In this document: positions 52,586 through 60,700 of the stretch, in pieces
Layout of the letters: every line of letters starts with the position of its first letter
Position numbering within the stretch: the first letter of the stretch is position 1
Assembly: GCA_964565715.1 (NCBI GenBank)
Contig: CAZMGG010000007.1
Coordinates: 18,964-82,963 of the forward strand
DNA: 64,000 nt
From: CAZMGG01 sp964565715
GTDB taxonomy: Bacteria > Planctomycetota > UBA1135 > UBA2386
Direction: 5' to 3'
Notes under the pieces: generated by a model
Databases searched by the model: none
What the model saw: only the letters and a program-made list of their open reading frames with translations
Told to the model about the DNA's origin: nothing
Position numbers and translations under genes: made by a program

Positions 52586-54181
52586 ATGCGACACCTGCTG
52601 CCTGCGTTCGTCGGACTGTGGCTCGGGGCCTGCCTGCTGGGGCAGGAGGCCGTGGTGGAACGGGAACTGCCCGCCGCCGAGGGCTGGCGGGCGCTGCTGA
52701 TCCACGAGGCCGCGGCCGGCACCTGGTATGCGCGGGTGGCGCCGTGGCTCGAGGCCCACGGCGCGCCGTCGGTGCTGGTGGCCGACGACACCGGCGCCCT
52801 GACCGTGCTCTCGGTCTATTCCGGCAAGTGGTCGGCGCGCAGCGTGGTGCCTGACCGGCAATGGCTGGCGCCGTCATGGCCCGCCGACGTCGACCCGCGG
52901 GTTCCCGGGGCCGAGGTCTACGCCGCCGGGCGGGCCGGCAACCTGCATCAGGTGACGGTGGTGCCCGAGGCGTTCGGCCAGTGGCGGCTGCAGGCGCGGG
53001 AGATCGGCCATCTGCCCGGCGAGGAGGTGCACACCGTCCTGCCGGCGGACCTGCAGCGGGATCGTCCGGGAGACGAGCTGCTGGTGTTCGCCATCTCCGG
53101 CGCCGTGTGGCAGGCGGTGCCCGCCGGCGACGGCGGCGCCTTCGAGCTGCGGGCGCTGGGCAGGCTGCCCGGCCGCGTGCGCGACGCGGTGGTGCTCGAC
53201 GGCGACGGCGGACCGCGGGTGCTGGCGGTGAGCCGCTCGGGCCACCTGCTGGAGCTCTCGTTGGCGGGTGACGGCCTGCGCCAGAGCAGCATCCTGCAGG
53301 AACCCATGGGCCTCGGCCGCATCGCCCGGCGGCCGCGCCAGTCCGGCGTCGGCGAGATCGTCTACGTCTGCCGCGACGATGGGCTGGTGCTGCGCCTGCA
53401 GGAGGGCCAGGACGGCACCTGGCGCCGCGAGGCGATCCTGGCCGGGGCGCAGGGGCCGCGCGGCTTGGCGGTGGGTCGCTTCCACGCCGATCCGCAGCGC
53501 GAGACGGTGGCCGTCTACGGCTACGGCAAGCAGGTGCAGCTCGTGTCCCGCGGTCCTGGTGAGGGATGGCAGTGCGAGACGATCTGGTCGGGCGAGCACC
53601 AGGGCCACTGGCTGGTTGCGGGTGAACTGGACGGGCGCAACGGCACCGACGAGCTCATCGGCGTGGGCTTCGGCGGGCAGGTGGTGCTGCTGTGCCGGCC
53701 GCCGGGTTTCGCGCTGCCCGGCGTCGCGCTGCCGGCGCCGCCTGCCGGTGGCGATCGTCGGGACCGACGACGAATGGGACCTGCGCCTCGACCTGCCCCA
53801 CGGCGCGCCCTACGACCCGTGGCTGACGCTGGTGAGCCGGTGCCTGCCGCCGATCGGACAGGCCAGCGCCGAGACGCCGCGGGACATCGCCGTGAGCCCC
53901 GCCTTGCGCGAACTGGTGGAGCGCGCTGTGGCCGAGCCGGACGAGGCCCGGCGCGAGGCCCTCTACCCCGGCATCCAGGCCTGCCTCGACGAGGACGTGC
54001 CGCTGGTGCCGCTCTACAGCCCACGCCGCCTGGCGATCCTGCGGGCCGGGTTGCCCCGGCCCGTGCTCACGCCGGACCTCTACCGGCTCGACGCGAGCTG
54101 GCTCACCGATCGATGAGGGGCGTGGCGCACGCGGCTACAGCACCTGCCGCGTGCAGCCGTTCACCATCGCCGTGCCGCTGA
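52586..54181 (+). CDS. Secreted VCBS/FG-GAP-like protein with disrupted 3' end
   Basis: Signal peptide RHLLPAFVGLWLGACLLGQ is followed by ~365 residues of propeller-like repeats (GAPSVLVADDTGALTVLSV, DELLVFAISGAVWQAVP, GEIVYVCRDDGLVLRLQ, TDELIGVGFGGQVVLLC). Homology-like sequence in this frame stops near 53740; the remaining open frame (GGDRRDRRRMGPAPRP...) is low-complexity and overlaps the convergent gene. From 53742 the coding signal moves to another frame that encodes the tail of an unrelated transport protein. The natural gene is thus truncated or frameshifted. CGAGG 6 nt before ATG 52586. Confidence 0.6.
   Translation: MRHLLPAFVGLWLGACLLGQEAVVERELPAAEGWRALLIHEAAAGTWYARVAPWLEAHGAPSVLVADDTGALTVLSVYSGKWSARSVVPDRQWLAPSWPADVDPRVPGAEVYAAGRAGNLHQVTVVPEAFGQWRLQAREIGHLPGEEVHTVLPADLQRDRPGDELLVFAISGAVWQAVPAGDGGAFELRALGRLPGRVRDAVVLDGDGGPRVLAVSRSGHLLELSLAGDGLRQSSILQEPMGLGRIARRPRQSGVGEIVYVCRDDGLVLRLQEGQDGTWRREAILAGAQGPRGLAVGRFHADPQRETVAVYGYGKQVQLVSRGPGEGWQCETIWSGEHQGHWLVAGELDGRNGTDELIGVGFGGQVVLLCRPPGFALPGVALPAPPAGGDRRDRRRMGPAPRPAPRRALRPVADAGEPVPAADRTGQRRDAAGHRREPRLARTGGARCGRAGRGPARGPLPRHPGLPRRGRAAGAALQPTPPGDPAGRVAPARAHAGPLPARRELAHRSMRGVAHAATAPAACSRSPSPCR
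53742..54116 (+). pseudogene. C-terminal fragment of an ABC solute-binding protein (family 5)
   Basis: In the frame ending at 54116, 124 codons encode EWDLRLDLPHGAPYDPWLTL, EARREALYPGIQACLDEDVPLVPLYSPRRLAILRAG and RLDASWLTDR. These match the end of nickel/dipeptide-type SBP_bac_5 proteins (YDP..., R..LY..IQ..L....P..PLY). The N-terminal ~350 residues are absent and replaced by the VCBS-like gene in a different frame. It is either a deletion junction or a frameshifted fusion. Confidence 0.6.
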
Positions 54182-55280
54182 CCGGATCGAAGCCGGCGGC
54201 CTGGTGCAGGACCGAGATCCCCGCCAGGATGCCGCGCGAGTTCGCCGGGATCGTCAGCACCTGGAACGCCTGCCCGCCGACGGTGAAGTTGATGCCGAGC
54301 GTCGTCATCGTGCCGAGGTTCAGGCACGCCACGCCGGTGGAGCCCGGCAGGAACACGCTGACCGGCAGCTCGGGCCCGAAGGTGCCGAAGTCCATGAGGA
54401 AGAACACCGGCGTGCCGTCGGGCGTGCCGGTCTTGAACCAGCGGCCGCTGATGTCGTCGGCGCGGCCGGCGTTGAGCGGCGGGTTCTGCGCGTCCGGATG
54501 CAGGCCGGACGCCATGCTCGCCGTGCCCGGCGGCAGGTTGCTCTGCGTGGCCGTGGTCTGGTTGGTGATCGTGCCGGCGACGCCGGTGGCGCCGTTGACG
54601 AGCGGCTGGATCTTCCACATGCGCGGCGTGACCGTGTAGAGCGGGCCGCTCGGCAGGGACGGCACGTACCAGCCGCCGTTGCCCGCCTGTTCCGGCGGCG
54701 AGGTCGGATGCGCGAAGCCGGGCAGGTCGAAGAAGCCCGAGGTCACGTTGACGAAGTAGAGCGCGTGGCACGACATGCCATCGGTCGGCCAGGTGCCGGT
54801 GGCCGGCTGCGGCAGGCCGACGGCGACGAAGACGTCCTGGCCAGCGGGCGCCAGCACCGGCGTCGTGAAGTTGGCGGTGAGCACCCAGGCCACGGCGCCG
54901 GTGGCGGTCGACGCCGGCGTCGGGAACGGACCGGCGGTGGCGAGCGGCGTGATGGCCAGCGGGTAGTTGGCGGCGGCCGGGTCTTCGCCGTAGACCAGGA
55001 TGTCGAAGGTCTCGGGCGTCGTGCCGATCTGGTCCTGCAGGACGGCGTAGAGCCCGACGATCTCGCGCATGCCCGGGGTCGCCGGGTTGACGCCCCAGCC
55101 CGCGTAATGGTCGGCGTCGATGCGCAGGTACGCGGTGCTCGGGTTGGTGTTGGGCAGCGCGGTGCTCCCGCGCGAAGTGAACGACGTGTCGGTGTTGTTG
55201 AGGATGCCGAGAACGTCCTGGCCGAGGCAGGGCAGGACGACGATGCCGGCGATGAGGCCGGCGCGGATCACGCTGTGCAT
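54135..55280 (-). CDS. Secreted protein, unknown
   Basis: 381 residues. Signal peptide HSVIRAGLIAGIVVLPCLGQ, then an all-beta protein rich in Thr/Pro/Gly (AYLRIDADHYAGWGV, FDILVYGEDPA, AWVLTANFTTP, VFLPGSTGVACLNLGTMTTLG, GTAMVNGCTRQVL). Three Cys in the mature part near the C-terminal half could pair. No catalytic motif. GGAGG lies 5 nt before ATG 55280. It ends 18 nt from the solute-binding remnant on the other strand. Confidence 0.75.
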   Translation of the reverse strand: MHSVIRAGLIAGIVVLPCLGQDVLGILNNTDTSFTSRGSTALPNTNPSTAYLRIDADHYAGWGVNPATPGMREIVGLYAVLQDQIGTTPETFDILVYGEDPAAANYPLAITPLATAGPFPTPASTATGAVAWVLTANFTTPVLAPAGQDVFVAVGLPQPATGTWPTDGMSCHALYFVNVTSGFFDLPGFAHPTSPPEQAGNGGWYVPSLPSGPLYTVTPRMWKIQPLVNGATGVAGTITNQTTATQSNLPPGTASMASGLHPDAQNPPLNAGRADDISGRWFKTGTPDGTPVFFLMDFGTFGPELPVSVFLPGSTGVACLNLGTMTTLGINFTVGGQAFQVLTIPANSRGILAGISVLHQAAGFDPVSGTAMVNGCTRQVL

Positions 55281-55537
55281 GGAGTCCTCCGCGATGGGGA
55301 ACGGAAGGCACCGGGACCGAGGCGATCCCGGCCGGGGGCGGATCGTAGCCGGAAGGTCGCAGTCGCTGGCGCGGCCGTTCGCTGTCGGAACAAGTAAGAC
55401 GGGATTTCGGCCCATGGCATCGCTGGCTTCGTCGTCGGCGATGGTGTGCGGCGGCGGGGCGGTCAAGGCCATCTCCGGTGGACCCGATATGCGGGCCACA
55501 CCACAAGCCCGGGATTCCCGGGGGAGATGCAACCGTG

Positions 55538-55861
55538 ATGCGACACCTGCTTGCGGGCGCGATGGCGCTCGTGCTTGGACCCGTTCTGGCCGCTCAGGCC
55601 ACCCTGACGATCAGCCCGAAGCCGCCGACGGCGGGGACGGTGGCCATCGTCACCTACTCGAACCCGGCGCTGCACGGCCAGACCGTGACCGTGACCATCG
55701 ACAACGGCGGCTCGCCGGCGAGCGTGCAGACCCTGCAGATCACCCTGGACGCCGACGGCAATGGCTCGAAGGGCTGGCTGGTGCCCTGGTGGACCTGGGC
55801 CAGCCTCAACGCACCCGGCGTGGTGCAACAGAACACCAGCATCGTGTTCCCGCCTGAATAG
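55538..55861 (+). CDS. Small secreted beta protein, unknown
   Basis: 107 residues. Signal peptide RHLLAGAMALVLGPVLAAQ, then one Ig-like beta domain (ATLTISPKPPTAGTVAIVTYSNPALHGQ in part; VTVTIDNGGSPASVQ). Looks like a single surface or periplasmic domain. A purine-rich GGGGGAG precedes it; ATG 55538 or the adjacent GTG 55535 could serve as start. Divergent from the 54135 gene across 257 nt. Family not recognised. Confidence 0.65.
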   Translation: MRHLLAGAMALVLGPVLAAQATLTISPKPPTAGTVAIVTYSNPALHGQTVTVTIDNGGSPASVQTLQITLDADGNGSKGWLVPWWTWASLNAPGVVQQNTSIVFPPE

Positions 55862-55914
55862 GTGCCGTTCGCGACGCTGCTCGATGGAACCGGTGATCCG
55901 GCGCCGGGACCGGG

Positions 55915-56676
55915 TCAGCGACGGCGGGCCACCCGCAGCAGGTTGTTGACGGCGATCTGCCGGTGGGACAGGGCCTCGGCATCCAGTTGCGGTGCGGCCA
56001 TGAGCGCCGCGGCGCCGTTCATGGCCAATTGCGTGAGTTGACCGGCGGCCTCGATGCGGCGCTCGTCGGGTTGGGTGGCGTCGGTCAGCAGTGCGTAGGC
56101 GGTGGACACCGTGTCGTCTACGGCCCCCGGGCGACCCTGGATCGTGCCGTCCAGCACCGCGGCGATGTGCACGAGCCCCAGGGTGGCGACCTGCGCCAGG
56201 GCCGGCTGGTTGGTCTCGCGGCGTACCGCCTGCAGGGCCTCGATAGCGCTGGTGATGCTGCCCACTACGCGGCCCATGCCCGACAGGCGGTGTTCCGCGG
56301 GCTGGTCGGGCCGCGCCAGCAGTTCCAGCGCCATCGGGTAGGTCATGGTCAGCCGGCTGTCGCGGCCCTCGGGCCAGACCAGGTAGGCGCCGAAGGTGGC
56401 CGCGGCCAGGACCAGGGCACCACCGAGGATGCCGGCGGCGCGCGACCAGCGGCGGGGGGCCGCCACCGGCGCGGTCGCGCGGGCCACGTGGGCCTCCACC
56501 CAGGCGGCGGACGGCGGCGGCAGGGCTGGCCCGGCGGCCAGTTCCAGCAGCATCCGCTCCGAAGTGGCGCGATCGGACTGGTCGAGGTCCAGGCGCGCCA
56601 CCAGGTCGTCGAAGGCGGGATCGAAGGTCGGATCCACGGTCGGATCGGGGCGGGAGTCGTCGGGAGGGCGAGTCAT
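55915..56676 (-). CDS. Membrane protein, probable anti-sigma factor
   Basis: 253 residues. Acidic N-terminal domain (residues ~1-75, PTVDPTFDPAFDDLVARLDL...ATSERMLLELAAG), one transmembrane helix (AAGILGGALVLAAATFGAYLVW, ~80-102), and a helical C-terminal part outside (MALELLARPDQPAEHRL, QLTQLAMNGAAALMAAPQLD). It overlaps the sigma factor gene stop by 4 nt (ATGA), the standard arrangement of a sigma/anti-sigma pair. No zinc-binding H-x3-C-x2-C motif was seen, so it would be a non-canonical anti-sigma; assignment rests on context and topology. Confidence 0.6.
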   Translation of the reverse strand: MTRPPDDSRPDPTVDPTFDPAFDDLVARLDLDQSDRATSERMLLELAAGPALPPPSAAWVEAHVARATAPVAAPRRWSRAAGILGGALVLAAATFGAYLVWPEGRDSRLTMTYPMALELLARPDQPAEHRLSGMGRVVGSITSAIEALQAVRRETNQPALAQVATLGLVHIAAVLDGTIQGRPGAVDDTVSTAYALLTDATQPDERRIEAAGQLTQLAMNGAAALMAAPQLDAEALSHRQIAVNNLLRVARRR

Positions 56677-57518
56677 GGCGACGCCTTGCGGGGCTTGTTG
56701 GGGTTGCGGTCTCGGGAACTCGGGGGACGGCCGGTCTTGGGTCGGCCGGGTTTCGGGCGGGCAGCGGACGCCTTCGGCGGACTGGTCGGCGGCCGGGCCG
56801 GGAGGACGGTGCCAGGCGGGATGTCGGGGGCAGGGTCACCCTCGGGTGCGAGCAACTGCTGCACCTCCGCCTCCGCCTCGCGCCAGAACGGCGAATCGAG
56901 CTTGGCCAGGACGCCCCGCAGCTTCTTGCGGCCGTTGGTGCGGCTGACGTAGATCGAGTTGCAGGACGTGTTGAAGCGCGCCGCCAGTTCCTCGACGTTG
57001 CCGGTGCCGCCGGCCTCCAGGTCGGCCAGCACCACCCAGCGCTGCATGCGCGGCAGTTCCTGGATGCAGGCGTGCAGTTCGCGCAGGATCCGGACCTGCT
57101 CGGGCGTGCCCTGGATCTCCAGGTCGGGGTCGTAGCTGGGCACCGCCCCCGGCATCTGGGCCTCGAGGGCCTCGGTCAGGGAGACGAACTGGCTCTTGCG
57201 CCGCAGGCGGACCCCGGCGAGGCGCCGGCCGCAGTTGCGGGCGATGGTGAGGAACCAGCCGACCAGGGTCCCCTTGGCGAGATCACAGCTGGAGGCCGAC
57301 CGCCAGGCCCGATGGCTCGCCTGGCTGATGACCTCGTCGATGTCCTGGCTGTCCAAGGTCTTGTGGAACTCCCTCTGCAGGGCGGTTCTTACGATGGTGC
57401 CGTAGTCGGTGAGCAGGCGCCGAAGTCCCTCCTGGTCCTGGTGGACCAGGAGTCGGAGGGTTTCGGCGTCGCGTTCGGAGGCGCGACCGGTTGGCATCAC
57501 GGAAGAAGGTTCCTGCAC
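56673..57518 (-). CDS. RNA polymerase sigma factor, ECF-like
   Basis: 281 residues. Region 2: TALQREFHKTLDSQDIDEVISQASHRAWRS then GWFLTIARNCGRRLAG. Region 4: LPRMQRWVVLADLEAGGTGNVEELAARFNTSCNSIYVSRTNGRKKLRGVL, a helix-turn-helix that reads the -35 element. A long basic, Pro-rich C-terminal tail (ARPKPGRPKTGRPPSSRDRNPNKPRK), unusual in ECF sigmas, could bind DNA or another protein. GTG 57518 is used; ATG 57497 is possible. It is followed by the anti-sigma candidate and is divergent from the giant fusion gene across a region of mirrored motifs. Confidence 0.85.
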   Translation of the reverse strand: MQEPSSVMPTGRASERDAETLRLLVHQDQEGLRRLLTDYGTIVRTALQREFHKTLDSQDIDEVISQASHRAWRSASSCDLAKGTLVGWFLTIARNCGRRLAGVRLRRKSQFVSLTEALEAQMPGAVPSYDPDLEIQGTPEQVRILRELHACIQELPRMQRWVVLADLEAGGTGNVEELAARFNTSCNSIYVSRTNGRKKLRGVLAKLDSPFWREAEAEVQQLLAPEGDPAPDIPPGTVLPARPPTSPPKASAARPKPGRPKTGRPPSSRDRNPNKPRKASP

Positions 57519-57522
57519 TACA

Positions 57523-57660
57523 AGTACCCCAGCGACTTAACGGATCCGGCCGGATTTTCGGGTTCGGGGAGTCCGCGCGAGGGGGGCACACCACGTCGGA
57601 ACCGGGAATTCCGAAAATCCGCGCCGCCGCCGTTAAGAAAACGACAAGGGCAGGGGTACT
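57523..57660. promoter_or_regulatory. Divergent region with three mirrored motifs
   Basis: Between the sigma gene and the fusion gene, the same three elements appear in both directions: CCGAAAATCCG (57611-57621, and on the - strand 57551-57561), CCGTTAAG (57630-57637; - strand 57536-57543) and GGGGTACT (57653-57660; - strand 57523-57530). The first two are spaced 8 and 7 nt apart. The outward-facing symmetry suggests matching promoters driving both genes, with CCGAAA and TTAAG as candidate -35 and -10 boxes (15-16 nt spacer), presumably read by the adjacent sigma factor. Confidence 0.65.
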
Positions 57661-57714
57661 GGGGGTGGCGACACCTGGGTCGCCGCATTCGCCCCCCCTT
57701 TGCTCCTCACCGTC

Positions 57715-60700
57715 ATGCTGGCGATCCCCTCCCCCGACGTCCTCATGAACCTGTTCGCCAGCGCGGCGCAGGTGTTCGGCCTGATCCTGGTCTGCCTGAG
57801 CGGCGGCCTGTTCGCCCGCCGACGGATGCCGGGTGGCGGTGGCCCGGCCCAGGCGGCCTCGCCGTGGCCCCTGCGGCTGGCGCTGCTGGGGCTGCTGATG
57901 GTGTCCGGCGGCTGGCTGCTCTACCACCTGCACGTGGTGGACCTGCGGAACCAGCGGCTCGCCGCCAACACCCTGCGTTCGTCCCAGGAGGGCGGCAAGA
58001 AGGTCGGCGACGCCTCGCTGAAGACGCTGTCGTTCAGCGGCCAGACGGCGCACCCGCGCGGCATCGCCACCGAGGCGATGCAGGAACGGCTGCGGCGGGG
58101 CGAGCCGATCAACCTGGTGGACGTGCGCGAGCCCGAGGAGGTCGAGATGGGGCGGATCGCCGGCGCCTGGCACCGGCGCTATCCGGACCTGCAGCAGGAT
58201 CGCACCGGGCTGGTGCTGCCCGACCGGCCGACCGTGCTGGTGTGCGAATCGGGCAACCGCAGCTCCGAACTGTGCGACTACTTCTTCGAGCAGGGCCTCG
58301 TCACCAGCTTCATGGTCGGCGGCTACGAGAAGTGGAAGGCCGAGGGCCGGCCGATGCAGGGCGAACTGGATGGCGGCAGCGACCTGCGGGCCCTGCCCGA
58401 CTTCCGCAACAAGGCGGTGCTGCTGGACACGCCCGAGGCAGTGGCCCTGTTCCAGCAGGAGAACGCGCTGTTCGTCGACGTGCGCTACCCCAAGGAGTTC
58501 GAGCAGGAGCACCTGCCCGGCGCGGTGAACGTGACCCTGCGCAAGATGCGCAGCGACGAGGTGGACGCGGCGCTGGCGGCGCTGCCGAAGGACCGGCCGA
58601 TCGTCGTGCCGTGCTACGACAAGCGCAGCTCGTTCTACGCGCTGATCCTGGGGCTGCGGCTCGACCGGCTGGGCCTCGACTTCCGCGGGCGCTACACCGT
58701 GCCGCACGAGTTCGTGCTGCCGAAGGCCGACAGCGCCTGGGTGGCGCAGTGGCGGGAGACCCAGGCCGAGCGGACGCTGTTCGGCGAGGTCCGCGGCGCC
58801 CTGCTCGGCGGGCTGCTCTGGCTGCGCGAGCGCCTCGGTGGGCTGGCCCTGGCGATCCTCGCCGCCGCCGTGCTGCTGCGGCTGCTGCTGGCGCCGCTCG
58901 GCGTGAAGGCCGACCGCGACGGCATCGTGCAGCGGCAGGGCCGCGCCGAGCTGAAGGCGCTGCGGGCGCGGCTCGGACAGGATCCGGTGCGGTTGCGGCG
59001 GGCGATGATGGATTGGTTCCGCCGGCACCGCCTGACCCCGGGCCGCAACGTGCTCGGCACCCTGCTGCAGCTGCTGGCCTTCACCGCGCTGTTCGCGGCG
59101 ATCGAGCGCGCCTGCGCCGGCAGCGGCGAGCGCTTCCTGTGGTTCCCGCTGGGCGAGCCCGATGCCATCCTGGTGCTGCCGTTGCTGTCGGCCGGGCTGC
59201 TGCTGGCCATCGTCCGCCAGCAGGCGAGCGCCAGCTCCATGCGATCCTGGGTGCTGGGGCTCGGTTTCGTCGGGCTGATCACCGCGCTGGTGCTGACCTG
59301 CCGCGCCGGCACGCAGCTCTACCTGGTGGTGAGCTTCACGGCGCTGTGGCTCCAGGGTGCCCTAGTGCGGCGCCGGCTCGAGCGCGGCAGCCGGCGGCAG
59401 CGCTCGGCCCGGACGGCGGCGGGCATCCTGCCGCTGGCTGCGGTGGCGGACCGGCCCGAGGTCGGCGGCAAGGCCAGCCGGCTCGGCGCCATGCTGCGGG
59501 AGGGGGTGCCGGTGCCCGACGGCGTCGTGATCGTCGAGGGCCACCAGCCGACCGAGGCCGAACTGGACGGCCTGTACCGGCGGCTCGGCGGGCAGCCGCT
59601 GGCGGTGCGCAGTTCGGCGCGGGGCGAGGACGGCAGCGAGCGCAGCTTCGCCGGCGAGTTCCGCACCCTGCTGCACGTCGCGCGCAGCGGGTTGCGCGAC
59701 GCGATCGCCGCGGTGCGGCGCAGCTACGGCGGCCGCGGCGGCGGCGTGGTGATCCAGCGGATGGCCCCGGCGGAGTTCGCCGGCGTGATGTTCACCGAGG
59801 ACCCGGCCCACGCCGGCCAGGTGCTGGTGGAGATGGTCGAGGGGCTCGGCGAGAGCCTGGTGTCCGGCACCGCGACGCCCACCGAGCACCGCTTCCGGCG
59901 GGCCAGCGGCGAGGCGGTCGGCGCCGAGGCGCCGTTCGACCTCGGGCCGCTCCTGGAACTCGGCCGGCGGCTGGAACGGGCGTTCGGCGTGCCCCAGGAC
60001 ATCGAGTGGGCCAGGGTCGGCGGTCGCTTCGTGCTGCTGCAGAGCCGCGACGTGACCCGGCGGGCCGGCGACGGCCAGGGCCCGGTGGGGGTGCGCGAGG
60101 CCGAACGGGCGCGCCTGCTGGCGCTGGCGGGAGTGCCCGGAACGTCGCCGGCCGGCGAGCCGGTCTTCGCCAGCGGCGACTACGCGGCGCTGCTGCCGGA
60201 GCCCTCGCCCTACAGCCTGGAGCTGATGCAGGCGATCTGGGCGCCGGGCGGCACCGTCGATCTGGCCTGCCGCCGGATCGGCCATCGCTACCGCGCCGGC
60301 GAGGACGCCCGGCCGTTCGTGCAGTCGGTGTTCGGCCGCTGCATGGTCGATCTGCGCGAGGAGCGCAGCCGGGTCGCGGCCTCGGCCCGCGGCGGCATGC
60401 AGCTCGGCACTCGCGCCGAGTCGATCGACGCGGCGTTCACGAACGACTTCCTGCCGGAGTTCACGCGCCAGGCCCGCCTGCGCGCGGCGATGGACCTCGG
60501 CCGGCTCGAGGACGGCGAACTGCACGAGCTGCTGGCGGCGACGCGGCGGCGCTTCCTGGAGTCGACCTACGTCGAGGCGGAGGTGATCAACCTCGCCGCC
60601 GAGAGCTACCTCGGCGCGGCGCGGCAGCGGCTCACGGCCGCCGGCGTCGATGCGGCGGCGGTGCTCGGCCATGGCGTCGTCACGGTGGTGCAGCGGGCCT

